Assembly: GCA_900469345.1 (NCBI GenBank)
Contig: UBWZ01000018.1
Coordinates: forward strand, 16,041-80,040
DNA length: 64,000 nucleotides
From: Hyphomicrobiales bacterium
GTDB lineage: Bacteria > Pseudomonadota > Alphaproteobacteria > Rhizobiales > Rhizobiaceae
Direction: 5' to 3'
This document shows positions 27,067 to 35,871 of the stretch, one piece after another (positions within the stretch are counted from its first letter, which is position 1; every line of letters starts with the position of its first letter). A program made the translations under genes and the position numbers. Under the pieces are notes generated by a model that saw only the letters and a program-made list of their open reading frames with translations, had not been told where the DNA came from and did no database searches.

Positions 27067-27789
27067 TCAACGCGGATTGAGCTCGTAGCTGTCGCCACCC
27101 TCGCTTGCATCTTCCGTATAGCCGTCGCCATCGCGCAGCCGGCCTTCACCCAGCATGGCAACCGCCTGCTCGACGGTCTCTACTTCGTGCAGGCCCAGCC
27201 GGTCGAGCACGAAGAATTCGTTGCAGTATTTGCGAATGAGGCCCGGCGAGGAGCTGTAGATGACGAAGCCGGCGGTTTCCATCCGGTGCTTGACCAAGGC
27301 TTCGCATTCGTCGCGGAACTGGCCGCGCCCGCCGATGATGGACTCGTCGACGACATAGGTCTCGAAGGGGATGGCGTAGGTCGACGCAAAAATCATCTTG
27401 GTGCGTTCGTCGCGATTGTAGAGCTTGAACGGCTTGTCGATCGCCTGACCGAGTTCGGCGAACTCTACAACGAAACGGATGATGGGCCGCGGATCGAAGC
27501 CGAAAACGCGGCAAAGAAATGCAAGGTTCTCACGCCCCGTCAGCGCGCCGTTGAATACGCCGCCGCCGCCCACCGGGAAAGACACCAGCGAGGTGCGGAC
27601 AACGCGGCCGAAATCGGGCCGCAGCTTGCCGGTCGTCAGGTTGGCAGCCGTCGTCTTGCCGGAGCCCGGAGGGGCCAGAACGCCACTGATCCGGTCTGGG
27701 CGAAAGGCGACGTCGGTCGCCTCGAAAACCTTGGTCTTCTTGGTTTTCTGCCTCAGGGTCTTGTGCACGTTGTGGAAGGTGACCGACAT
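27067..27789 (-). CDS. KpsT-like polysaccharide export ATP-binding protein with degenerate motifs
   Basis: 240 residues, the size of KpsT/Wzt-short ATPases that power capsule export through an inner-membrane permease. Walker A is kept (APPGSGKTT, 39-47) and Walker B ends VVDES (146-150) with the catalytic glutamate position filled. The signature loop, normally SSGM or LSGG, reads YNRDERTK (124-131), and the switch histidine region reads YSSSPGLI (178-185). The order of segments (VGGGGVFNGALTGREN, then FKLYNRDER, then RKYCNEFFVLD) still fits KpsT. No KpsM gene is in the window. It may work as a weak or regulatory ATPase or with a distant permease. Confidence 0.8.
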   Translation of the reverse strand: MSVTFHNVHKTLRQKTKKTKVFEATDVAFRPDRISGVLAPPGSGKTTAANLTTGKLRPDFGRVVRTSLVSFPVGGGGVFNGALTGRENLAFLCRVFGFDPRPIIRFVVEFAELGQAIDKPFKLYNRDERTKMIFASTYAIPFETYVVDESIIGGRGQFRDECEALVKHRMETAGFVIYSSSPGLIRKYCNEFFVLDRLGLHEVETVEQAVAMLGEGRLRDGDGYTEDASEGGDSYELNPR

Positions 27790-27795
27790 TGCTTT

Positions 27796-28971
27796 CTACA
27801 CCTGTTCATGCTGACCCGCAGGCTGCGCGAGCGACATGATCGCCCGCTTCCAGCCCGGTCCATCGAGGGGGTCGAGGAAGACCGCATCCGGTGGAGCAAT
27901 CTCATGGAAGACCGGAATATCCGAGACGATGCACGGCAACTGCAATGCAGCGGCCTCAAGAAGAGGGATGCCGAGGCCTTCGATGAACGACGGAAATAGC
28001 AGACCCGCCGATGACGTCATCATCGCCTGCACTTCTCCGTCGTTCAAATCGCTGAACTCCGTCACCGTATCCCTGATCGCTTCGCATCGATCCAGCATGT
28101 CCAAAACGTTCTCGTTCTCCCAGCCTCTCTTGCCGATGATGCAGAGCCTTGGCGGGTTGTCGTTCTCCGACACAATCTGACGCCACAGGTTCAGAAGCAA
28201 AAGATGGTTTTTTCTAGGTTCGATTGTCCCGATGACCGTAAAGAACGGGCTCTGCTTGGATAGATAGGTGTCGACCGCCGATCGTACCAGACGGTTGGCC
28301 GCAGGTTCCAGTCGCAGCGTCGGCATCAGCACGACGAAGGCGTCCATCTGCCAGCGCCGTTTCTCCGCAAGCGCCCGGACGAGACGATCGGTGTCTTTCG
28401 AATTGCTGGCTATGGTGAGCGGCACGCCGGTCAGTTCGCGAAGAAAGCTCTCAAAGCCGGCCGCCGTTTCAGGCCGCTGGTATTCCGGCATTTCGAGCGG
28501 GATGATGTCGTGGATATACACGAAGCGCTTCATCACGGCTGCGGGATCGAGCCGCCGCATTCCCCCGGCCACCTTGCCCAGACCCGAATGGGAGGCGACG
28601 ACGTAGGTCGTGTCGGCCGTCACTACCGGTTTCCGGCTCAGGCGCATCCACGACCCCAGGGCAATCCTCAGCGTTGCCAGGCCGGCTCCATTTCCAAGAT
28701 CACGCGGGGCAGGCGCGCCGTTCCAGCGCGAATCAAGCGTTTCGAGGAGCCATCGTGCCTCGCGCTGAGGGACGATGGTGATGCCCGCCGAGCCCGCATA
28801 GAGGAAATGACAGGCATCGCGGAACTGTTTGACGAGATTGAGCCCGATCGCCAGATCGATGCGGTCGACGCCGGTTGCGAAAACCCTGTTGCGGCTGCGC
28901 ATCAGCCGGGAAATATCGAAGAGCACCTTCGACGTTGCGATCGGCACGGGCGGCATGGTGAGCTTGAACAT
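27796..28971 (-). CDS. Glycosyltransferase, family 4 (GT-B fold)
   Basis: 391 residues. N-terminal half with VLFDISRLMRSRN and RVFATGVDRID; donor half with FTVIGTIEPRKNHLLLLNLW, IIGKRGWEN and the motif FPSFIEGLGIPLLEAAALQ, where the two glutamates of the GT4 donor site are placed as expected. The stop is 6 bp before the start of the KpsT-like gene, so both are one minus-strand operon. It is divergent from the pyruvyl-transferase-like gene at 29191, with a 219-bp shared promoter region. Confidence 0.88.
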   Translation of the reverse strand: MFKLTMPPVPIATSKVLFDISRLMRSRNRVFATGVDRIDLAIGLNLVKQFRDACHFLYAGSAGITIVPQREARWLLETLDSRWNGAPAPRDLGNGAGLATLRIALGSWMRLSRKPVVTADTTYVVASHSGLGKVAGGMRRLDPAAVMKRFVYIHDIIPLEMPEYQRPETAAGFESFLRELTGVPLTIASNSKDTDRLVRALAEKRRWQMDAFVVLMPTLRLEPAANRLVRSAVDTYLSKQSPFFTVIGTIEPRKNHLLLLNLWRQIVSENDNPPRLCIIGKRGWENENVLDMLDRCEAIRDTVTEFSDLNDGEVQAMMTSSAGLLFPSFIEGLGIPLLEAAALQLPCIVSDIPVFHEIAPPDAVFLDPLDGPGWKRAIMSLAQPAGQHEQV

Positions 28972-29190
28972 GGAGTCTGCTTATCCCGAGGCATTTGGGC
29001 TTGTCGAGCGGCGAGGGAATGTCCTCGTGAAGATCGCAATTATGTCGAATTGTTGCCCGATAGGGCGATGTGCGGCCGTATCGGGAGATTGAATTTCGGT
29101 GCTGTTTTCATTATCGCGTCATGATATAGGCAGCCCGCCTGGCGCGTTACTCCGCCAGCATCAGTATCTCCAACACGAAAATGGGGCGAC
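28972..29190. promoter_or_regulatory. Divergent promoter region of the polysaccharide cluster
   Basis: 219 bp between the minus-strand glycosyltransferase/ATPase operon and the plus-strand pyruvyl-transferase-like genes. It is less GC-rich than its surroundings, notably at 29030-29130, as expected for two back-to-back promoters. No operator dyad was found by eye. Confidence 0.5.
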
Positions 29191-30255
29191 ATGTCAAACA
29201 GCTTGAAAGAGGTCGTGGCCTCAACCGGGACCATACCTCTGTCTTGGGTGGGGCAGACAGCCAGCCAGAACTATCTGAACCTCGGCGACGCGCTGTCGCC
29301 CGTGATCGTTTCATTCATGTCTGGCTTGCCGATCAAGCATGTCGCCGCAAAATCCGACGAGGTCCGACTGGCCGCAGTCGGTACGATCGGCCACATGTTC
29401 AAGGGCGGCGACGTGTCGTTCTGGGGAACCGGAACGTCACCGCATCTCAATCCCAATCAGAGTGGGGTCGAGAAAATTCCCTATTCGAGGCCGCGGGATA
29501 CCAAGATCTCCATTCACGCCACGCGTGGACCGTTCACGCGACAGGTTCTCGGCGGCGATACCTCCGGTCCGGCGGTCTATGGCGACCCGTTGTGGCTGCT
29601 TCCGCGTTTCCATCAGGCGCCGGTCGAAAAGCGCTACGAACTGGGCGTCATCCTGCATCTGTCCGAGCTTGCAGACCGCAGCTACGAAGCAGTGCCGCTA
29701 CCCGACCATCAGCGCTACCGTCTCTCGGATGCCGATTCGTCTTCGGTCAAGCTGATCAGCACGGTGACCGCTCCGACCGTCGGGGCACTGCGGGATCGGC
29801 TTGACGATATCCTTGCCTGCAAACGCATCGTGTCCACCAGCCTGCACGGAATGGTGTTTGCCGAATCCTACGGGATCCCTTGCCTGTATTTTTCACCTCG
29901 TGCGTCTAAGGCTGGCCTTGGCCGCGTCGATCTATCGTCACCCGACGCCATCGACCTGCGGTTTGTCGACCTCTACCGTGGCCTGGGCTACTCGTCCCTC
30001 GACGTCTGGTACCAGCCACGACGCCAGGAGACGGACTGGAAGGCCCTGATCGAGACCATCGATCGCGTCTGGTTTGCAAAGACGCTGAACGAGGATGCTT
30101 TGATGGAGGCATTCCCCATTCCGGCGTCGCCACTGGCGAAAGGGCCTACGGGCAGCGCCTTCGATCATCCGCTTGTCAGCGGAATGGCGACCAAGTCGAA
30201 GAAACGCGGCGCCCTTCCCGGGTTCCTCGGCCGGCTCATTTCCAATTTCCGCTAA
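29191..30255 (+). CDS. Polysaccharide pyruvyl transferase-like protein, copy 2
   Basis: 354 residues, closely related to copy 1. It shares IPLSWVGQTASQNYLNLGDALSP at the N-terminus (read in two parts), VGTIGHMFKGGDVSFWGTGT, ATRGP, YGDPLWLLPRF, the VILHLSELADR strand and STSLHGMVFAESYGIPC. Starts 12 bp before copy 3, so they are one operon. Duplicate genes next to export genes suggest modification of two different residues or positions in the same glycan. Real pyruvyl transfer has not been shown by sequence alone. Confidence 0.85.
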   Translation: MSNSLKEVVASTGTIPLSWVGQTASQNYLNLGDALSPVIVSFMSGLPIKHVAAKSDEVRLAAVGTIGHMFKGGDVSFWGTGTSPHLNPNQSGVEKIPYSRPRDTKISIHATRGPFTRQVLGGDTSGPAVYGDPLWLLPRFHQAPVEKRYELGVILHLSELADRSYEAVPLPDHQRYRLSDADSSSVKLISTVTAPTVGALRDRLDDILACKRIVSTSLHGMVFAESYGIPCLYFSPRASKAGLGRVDLSSPDAIDLRFVDLYRGLGYSSLDVWYQPRRQETDWKALIETIDRVWFAKTLNEDALMEAFPIPASPLAKGPTGSAFDHPLVSGMATKSKKRGALPGFLGRLISNFR

Positions 30256-30267
30256 GCGAGTCCTTCC

Positions 30268-31311
30268 ATGCCTCTCAACGTTGCAAAACGGCTCCTTTCC
30301 GGTCGTGCGCGCAGTCCGGCCTCTGGCGCCGTCGTCAAAGAGGGCAGGAGTGCGCAGCGCGCGTTGAGGTTCTCCTGGGTATGGACGACGTCCAGCCATC
30401 CGGATGCCAATCTCGGGGATGCGCTTAGCGCCGTCGTTGTTGCGGCGATCGCCCATCTGCCGATCATCCGCACCGCGTTCAGCGCCGATACGGAAAGGCT
30501 GGCAGCCGTCGGCACGATCGGCCATGCGCTGCATTTCGGCAAGGTCCACCTGTGGGGAACCGGCTTCGACATGCAGCGGGATCGCACCGGAGCGCTGCTG
30601 GGGTATCAGATACCGGATGACACCGAGCTCGTCGCCCACGCGGTGCGTGGCCGCCGGACGGCTGCCGCCTTGAGAGCCAAGGGCATTTCCGTTCCCGAAG
30701 CCTATGGCGACCCGGTGTGGTTCCTTCCCAAGATCTTTCCGGATGCAGGACGCAAGGAATGGGACCTCGGGGTGATTGTCCATATCTCCGAGCTTGATAC
30801 GCCCGATGCCGCTGCCATGGTGCGCGCGACGATCGAGCGTTACAAGATCCCGCCAGAATTTGCCGATCGCGTACGGATCATCAATACCTACACGCCGGCA
30901 AGCATTGCCGGACTTCGCGACAAGGTCGACGAAATCGTCTCCTGCCGGCGGATACTGTCAACCAGCCTGCACGGGCTGGTGATCGCCGAGACGTACGGTA
31001 TTCCTTGCGCATGGTTTGCGACCTATGCCGGCGCCTCCGGCCTGCTCGAGATCGAGGGGGCGCAACCGATCGATCACCGGATGAAGGATTTCTACAGTGG
31101 CGTCGACCGCGACCACGTGCTGAGTTATCTTCAGCCGCTCAACGCGCTGACGGATTGGGCTGATGCGATTCGTTTCCTCGACGACAACTGGCGTCCGCTC
31201 AATTATCAGGGCGAAGCGTTGTTTAATGCTTTTCCATTGAAAAAGCAGGTGAAACTCAGCGATCCCAGATGGGTGACACCGGCCCGGATCCTTGATCATA
31301 TTCCTCTTTAA
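30268..31311 (+). CDS. Polysaccharide pyruvyl transferase-like protein, copy 3
   Basis: 347 residues, the most divergent of the three. It keeps NLGDALSAVVV, VGTIGHALHFGKVHLWGTG, AVRGRRTAAAL, YGDPVWFLPK, IINTYTPASIAGLRDKVDE and STSLHGLVIAETYGIPC. A basic N-terminal extension (LNVAKRLLSGRARSPASG) replaces that of the other copies. It is followed by a 145-bp gap before the export lipoprotein gene. Confidence 0.84.
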   Translation: MPLNVAKRLLSGRARSPASGAVVKEGRSAQRALRFSWVWTTSSHPDANLGDALSAVVVAAIAHLPIIRTAFSADTERLAAVGTIGHALHFGKVHLWGTGFDMQRDRTGALLGYQIPDDTELVAHAVRGRRTAAALRAKGISVPEAYGDPVWFLPKIFPDAGRKEWDLGVIVHISELDTPDAAAMVRATIERYKIPPEFADRVRIINTYTPASIAGLRDKVDEIVSCRRILSTSLHGLVIAETYGIPCAWFATYAGASGLLEIEGAQPIDHRMKDFYSGVDRDHVLSYLQPLNALTDWADAIRFLDDNWRPLNYQGEALFNAFPLKKQVKLSDPRWVTPARILDHIPL

Positions 31312-31456
31312 CAAAAAGTGTTAACCCCCCTGATCTATAAGATAATGGGTCGTAAACGCACGTCATGGAATTCCCGGTTGATCAACCCTCTGCTGTAGGG
31401 TACTGATGCTCTCGCTCGGGGGAGCACTTGACGGTTACTGCTAAGAGTAAAGATTT
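31312..31456 (+). promoter_or_regulatory. AT-rich leader of the export genes
   Basis: 145 bp of relaxed base composition ending in AAGAGTAAAGATTT before the ATG at 31457. It probably carries a promoter for the export lipoprotein gene. The short dyad GTTAAC lies at about 31320. Assignment rests on composition only. Confidence 0.4.
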
Positions 31457-32623
31457 ATGCACTCTCATAAACGTTTGATGCTCGCATCAGCAGTTGCCAT
31501 TTGCATGTCGGCAAGCTCCTGCACCGTGATTCCGAGCTCGGGGCCAAGCGCTGGAGAAATCCAGAACGGCGCCAAGAAGGTCGATACGCCCTACGTTCTG
31601 ATCAACGTCACGCAGACGGTTGCCGATCTGTTGTCCAGCACGCAGGACAAGCCTCTGTCGGTCGCCTTCGGCTCTGCACGCAAGACAAGCTCCTCGACTA
31701 TCGGCGTCGGCGATACCGTTACCGTGTCGATCTGGGAAGCGTCGGAAAACGGACTGTTCTCTGCAGGCACGAGCGCCCGGCAAAGCGGGGCGCAGATCCC
31801 CGAGCAGCCGGTTGCCGAGAACGGCATGATCGTCGTGCCCTATGCCGGAACCGTCAGGGCTGCAGGTCGAACACCCCAGGAAGTCAAGGCGCAGATCGAG
31901 AAGTCCCTGTCCGGCATGGCGGTCGAGCCCCAGGTTCTCGTCAATGTCGTCAAGAACAATTCCAATACGGTCACCGTCACCGGCGAGGTCGCCGGCAGCG
32001 GCCGGATCTCGCTGAATGGCGCCGGCCAGCGCCTCATGGACGTCATCGCATCGGCCGGTGGGCCGCGCACCGAGGCGCACCAACTGGCAGTGCAGATTAC
32101 GCGCGGCATGCGGACGGAAACGATCCCCATGGAGAAGCTGATCTCCGATCCACGCGAAAACATCTATGTTCAGCCGAACGACGTGATCACGCTGATCCGC
32201 CAGCCGCGCAGCTTCACGGTATTCGGCGCGACGATGGCGAACGCCTCGCTCCAGTTCGACGAATCGCAGCTCTATCTCAACCAGGCGCTGGCCAAGGTCG
32301 GCGGCCTCAACGATGACCGCGCCAACGCCAAGGGTGTCTTCATCTATCGCCGCGAGCCGCTTCAGGAAATCCGACGTTTCGTGCCGACGGCACGCGCCAT
32401 GCACGCAGACGGCACAGTCAACGTGATCTATCAGGTCGACCTCAAGGATCCGAGCGGCTTCTTTGTTCTGAAAAGCTTCAAGGTGAACAATGGCGACCTG
32501 GTGTACATCGCCAACTCGTCGCTGGCTGAAATCCGCAAGTTCTCGACACTGATCAGCACCACCGTGTCGCCGGTCGTCCAGGGCGCCTCGGTAGCCGACA
32601 ATCTGAACAGCCTGAGCAACTAG
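31457..32623 (+). CDS. Outer-membrane polysaccharide export lipoprotein (Wza/KpsD-like)
   Basis: 388 residues. Lipoprotein signal with lipobox cysteine C22 (SASSC). The polysaccharide export domain has GVGDTVTVSIWEASENG, followed by the SLBB-type repeat VTVTGEVAGSGRISLNG and a second SLBB-like unit starting FTVFGATMANASLQFD. It should form the outer-membrane exit channel for the polymer. It is followed 140 bp later by a KpsE-like gene, the usual pairing in ABC-dependent capsule export. Confidence 0.92.
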   Translation: MHSHKRLMLASAVAICMSASSCTVIPSSGPSAGEIQNGAKKVDTPYVLINVTQTVADLLSSTQDKPLSVAFGSARKTSSSTIGVGDTVTVSIWEASENGLFSAGTSARQSGAQIPEQPVAENGMIVVPYAGTVRAAGRTPQEVKAQIEKSLSGMAVEPQVLVNVVKNNSNTVTVTGEVAGSGRISLNGAGQRLMDVIASAGGPRTEAHQLAVQITRGMRTETIPMEKLISDPRENIYVQPNDVITLIRQPRSFTVFGATMANASLQFDESQLYLNQALAKVGGLNDDRANAKGVFIYRREPLQEIRRFVPTARAMHADGTVNVIYQVDLKDPSGFFVLKSFKVNNGDLVYIANSSLAEIRKFSTLISTTVSPVVQGASVADNLNSLSN

Positions 32624-32763
32624 CCTTTTAAAAGTCTACATCCTGAGGTAGCCCCTGCGGCATCGGGTAATGTTAACCTAATACGGGCATAGGAAGAATC
32701 TACTGGGTGCCGCCTTTCGAGTGTGGTAGCCTCGTGGAACGGTGCGGTAGACGAGGGCATGGA

Positions 32764-34038
32764 ATGAAGTCTGAAGGCTCACTGCTTCAGCGGCTTGACG
32801 AAGTAAGACCCGGCGCAAGCGCGGGTGTGGTTCGCAAACAGGCGTTGCCTCCTAAAATCCGCGAAAACCGTCCGGCGCTGGTTCCACCGAGCCAGAAAAC
32901 TGTCGTCACCTACCGGGTCCACGGTGCGAAGGCTAAAAGCGCGCTCCAGAACTGGGGTAAGTGGATTTTCTTCTTCGTTGCGGTCGTGCTGCCAACCGTT
33001 GCCGCCGGCCTCTATTATTTGGTCTTCGCCTCTCCCCAATATGTCTCCGAGTTTCGTTTTGCTGTTCGCGCCAATATGGGCGTCGGCTCCCAGAGCGCCG
33101 GTGCCGCCGACGCGCTGCTGGCGATGTCCAACGCCTATATCGTCTCCGACTATGTCGGCAGCCGCGACGCGGTCGTTTCCCTCAGCCAGGCTGTGGATCT
33201 GCGCAAGCTCTACTCCGGCGGTGAAATTGATGCCTTGAGCCGACTGGATGCCAAGGCGTCGCTGGAAAAGCTGATCGACTACTGGAATTCGCGTATTCAC
33301 ACGAGCTACGACATCACCACCGGCATCAACATCGTGCAGATCTCCGCCTTTACGCCCAAGGATGCGCAGACGATCGCGGATGCCCTGAAGGCGCTGTGCG
33401 AAAAGCTCGTCAACCAGATCTCCGATGACGCCCGCCGCAACCAGATGGAATTTTCGCGCACCGAGCTTGATCGGTCCGAGGCCAGGCTGAAGGACGTTCG
33501 CCGGCAGGAAACCGAACTGCGCACGACCCAGAAATCCGTCGACGCCCGCAAGGAAGCAGACGGACGGATGCAGCTCAACATGAAGCTGCGCGGAGACCTT
33601 GCCTCCCTGCAGTCGCAGTATGACGGTCTCACCAAGTACATGGACCCGAAGTCGCCCCGGCTGTCGGTGATGAAGAACCAGATCAACGCGATCCAGGAGC
33701 AGATTGCCCAGTCCCAGAATCAAATCGGAACAGGTGATCTGTCGACGGATGGCAAGGCCAATACTCTGAATGCGCTAGCCATCTCGCGATATGACCAGAT
33801 TCAGACCGACGTCGAGATCGCCTCGAAGCTCTACGAGTCGTCGCTGACGAACTTCGAAGCGGCACGAGCCCAGGCGAACAACAACCAGATCTACCTCGCC
33901 ACCTATGTGCAGCCTGGCCTTCCGGAGATCGCCTCGTATCCTCGGCCGTTTTTCGATACCTTCCTGATCTTCCTGTCGGCCTGCGGCCTCTGGGTCGTGC
34001 TGACGCTCGTGTACTATAGCATCAGGGACCACGTCTGA
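32764..34038 (+). CDS. Capsule export inner-membrane/periplasmic adaptor (KpsE/BexC/CtrB-like)
   Basis: 424 residues from the ATG at 32764; an in-frame ATG at 32707 would add 19 residues unlike the family. One membrane helix after a cytoplasmic tail (WIFFFVAVVLPTVAAGLYYL, near 60-80), a long periplasmic part with helical coiled-coil character (residues about 210-350, rich in Q, E, R and L), then the polysaccharide-copolymerase-type proline segment YVQPGLPEIASYPRPFFD and a second helix (FLIFLSACGLWVVLTLVYY). It bridges the inner membrane to the outer-membrane lipoprotein. Last gene of the export block. Confidence 0.9.
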   Translation: MKSEGSLLQRLDEVRPGASAGVVRKQALPPKIRENRPALVPPSQKTVVTYRVHGAKAKSALQNWGKWIFFFVAVVLPTVAAGLYYLVFASPQYVSEFRFAVRANMGVGSQSAGAADALLAMSNAYIVSDYVGSRDAVVSLSQAVDLRKLYSGGEIDALSRLDAKASLEKLIDYWNSRIHTSYDITTGINIVQISAFTPKDAQTIADALKALCEKLVNQISDDARRNQMEFSRTELDRSEARLKDVRRQETELRTTQKSVDARKEADGRMQLNMKLRGDLASLQSQYDGLTKYMDPKSPRLSVMKNQINAIQEQIAQSQNQIGTGDLSTDGKANTLNALAISRYDQIQTDVEIASKLYESSLTNFEAARAQANNNQIYLATYVQPGLPEIASYPRPFFDTFLIFLSACGLWVVLTLVYYSIRDHV

Positions 34039-34079
34039 GCTGAAAAGGGGCGCCAGCGCCTCTTGGCTCACAGCTGTCT

Positions 34080-34116
34080 CTTCCGCAGCGGTCCGAACCT
34101 CGGTCCGCTGCGGAAG
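34080..34116 (+). terminator. Terminator-like hairpin after the export genes
   Basis: Arms 34080-34091 and 34105-34116 pair perfectly over 12 bp; the loop can add CCG/CGG after a T-T mismatch. It lies 42 bp after the KpsE-like stop and closes the plus-strand polysaccharide operon. Confidence 0.7.
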
Positions 34117-34301
34117 CACATGCCGGCCGATGTTGCCCGCCCGTTCATCTGCCTGACATCCTCCGTCGTCATCATCCAGCCTGGAACACGGCTGCGCGTT
34201 TTGTCCTGATACAACTTTGAGCGCTCTCTGTGACAGGGCCTCAGAGACGAGGCGGCGGCGTTGTTTCGAAGACTTGATCCCGACGACAGCGGAGCACTGC
34301 C

Positions 34302-35213
34302 ATGAGCACAATTATCGCAACAGGTTTCAATGCCGGATCGACCGACGGCGAGCTCGACAGTCTCGAACTCGACCTGCGCGACCTCGCCGAAATGGGTGTC
34401 GACACGGTGGAACTGGGGCTGACGACCCTCGATATCATCACCGGAGGCAGGCTCGTTTCCGATCGTGTCGAGCGGCTGGTCGCCCTGACCCGAGAGTTTC
34501 CCTTCCGATACACCGTTCATGGACTGGTCTCGTCCAACTTCATGGATCCCGTCACCTGCCGCTATCAGCTCGACGCCGCCAAGGCGCTCGCACAGGTCTG
34601 CGACCGGATCGGCGCGGGCATCCTGGTCCAGCATGGTGGACATCTGCGTGCCGCGCAGATTGCCGAGCGCGCCGGCGCCGATCAGCGCGAGCGCGAGGCG
34701 CTGTTCGAACTTGCGGAATTCTGCAGGCCCTACGGCGTTCGCATTGCCTTCGAGAACATTTTCACGACCGAGCCAGGGCAGTACCGACAGACCCCGGCCG
34801 AAGTGGCCGAGACGGTGAAGACGGTCAACCACCCGAACCTGGTGGCCCTGATCGATTTCAGTCACGCCTATCTCGAGTCCACCTATCGCGGCCTCGATTT
34901 CCGCGCGCAGCTGCGCGCCATGGCGCCGGTGGCGGGCCACCTTCATGTCCACGACTCGTTCGGGCGGCCGCAGGGCTTCTATGAGCCTTATCATCCGCAG
35001 GAAGCCACCGCGATGGGGATCGGCGACCTGCATTTGCCGCTCGGCTGGGGCGACATCGATTGGGGCGACATCTTTTCGGAGCTCAGCTTCCTGCCGGAGA
35101 CGGTGCTGATGATGGAAATCGGGCGCCGATATCACGCGGAGCAACCCGAGAGCCTGGAGCATGCGCGTCGCCTGATCACCCTCAACGGTCAGCGGAACGC
35201 TCTGGCTGCCTGA
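34302..35213 (+). CDS. Sugar isomerase/epimerase-like TIM-barrel protein
   Basis: 303 residues of the AP-endonuclease-2/xylose-isomerase-like superfamily. Candidate metal ligands sit in ILVQHGGHL, IAFENIFT, LIDFSHAYLE, HLHVHDSFG and LMMEIGRRY, in the usual order along the barrel. It stands alone between a terminator-like hairpin at 34080 and another at 35254, so it is a single-gene transcript. It is not clearly tied to the polysaccharide genes before it or to arginine catabolism after it. Substrate unknown. Confidence 0.78.
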   Translation: MSTIIATGFNAGSTDGELDSLELDLRDLAEMGVDTVELGLTTLDIITGGRLVSDRVERLVALTREFPFRYTVHGLVSSNFMDPVTCRYQLDAAKALAQVCDRIGAGILVQHGGHLRAAQIAERAGADQREREALFELAEFCRPYGVRIAFENIFTTEPGQYRQTPAEVAETVKTVNHPNLVALIDFSHAYLESTYRGLDFRAQLRAMAPVAGHLHVHDSFGRPQGFYEPYHPQEATAMGIGDLHLPLGWGDIDWGDIFSELSFLPETVLMMEIGRRYHAEQPESLEHARRLITLNGQRNALAA

Positions 35214-35253
35214 CGTCCCGGCTGAAATTCTGGGGTGCATCGTCCGCAATCGC

Positions 35254-35274
35254 GGCTCCCGAGCGTCGGGAGCC
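35254..35274. terminator. Bidirectional terminator-like hairpin
   Basis: Perfect 9-bp stem (35254-35262 with 35266-35274) and 3-nt loop, between the convergent TIM-barrel and Lrp/AsnC genes. It could serve both strands. Confidence 0.75.
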
Positions 35275-35313
35275 AGGCGGCGCTTCGAGTGCGGTGGCTG
35301 TGATGATGTGAGG

Positions 35314-35751
35314 TTACAGGCGTGCCTTGGTGCTGCGCGGCGTCGCCAGCAGAAGATTGGTCTCGCTGGCGGTAATGCCCTGCAGCAGGCGGATGCGGCG
35401 CAAGACGCTGTCAAAGTCGCCGAGCGTCGCGGCACCCAGTTCGACGACCAGATCCCAGCGGCCGTTGGTGGTGTGAACCGCAGAGATTTCCGGAAAGCCG
35501 CCGAGAGAGCGGATCACCCGGTCGGCGACGTGGCCCTCGATTTCGATCATCATGATGCCGCGGACGGGCAGTTCCACCGCGTCGGCCCGCAGGATGACCG
35601 TATAGCCGATGATGCCGCCGCTCTTTTCCAGCTTTTCCATGCGGGCCCGCACCGTCGCCCGCGAGACGCCGAGCTCTCCGGCAAGGTCCGAAACGCTGCG
35701 CCGTGCGTTGTGCCGCAGCAGCGTGATCAGCCTGTTATCAAAATCGTCCAT
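35314..35751 (-). CDS. Lrp/AsnC-family regulator, probable activator of arginine catabolism
   Basis: 145 residues. N-terminal helix-turn-helix (SVSDLAGELGVSRATVRARMEKL, read in two parts, about 18-40) and a C-terminal RAM domain with GRWDLVVELGA. The first ten residues MDDFDNRLIT are typical of the family. It is divergent from the arginase and cyclodeaminase genes across 120 bp, the standard layout for Lrp-type activators of rhizobial and agrobacterial arginine/ornithine catabolism. Effector probably arginine or ornithine (inference). Confidence 0.9.
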   Translation of the reverse strand: MDDFDNRLITLLRHNARRSVSDLAGELGVSRATVRARMEKLEKSGGIIGYTVILRADAVELPVRGIMMIEIEGHVADRVIRSLGGFPEISAVHTTNGRWDLVVELGAATLGDFDSVLRRIRLLQGITASETNLLLATPRSTKARL

Positions 35752-35871
35752 GGTTATATTGCGTAGTTAAGCTGCCGTTTTGATAGATCAGGCTGCCGAA
35801 CATGGCAATCCGTGTTGTACACATTGCCACCACTTCGTGTTGAAATAACCATCGAAAATGGAGAATAACGG
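35752..35871. promoter_or_regulatory. Divergent Lrp/AsnC-arginase promoter region
   Basis: 120 bp, AT-richer than its flanks, between the regulator and arginase genes. It contains the near-dyad TTGTACACATTG around 35816-35827 and GAATAACGG just before the arginase ATG. It is the natural binding site for the adjacent regulator. Confidence 0.5.

Noticed and set aside
26872..27999. Plus-strand open frame across 26872-27999
   Set aside because: Mostly antisense to the KpsT-like ATPase, whose Walker motifs are clear; no motif in the plus-strand product.
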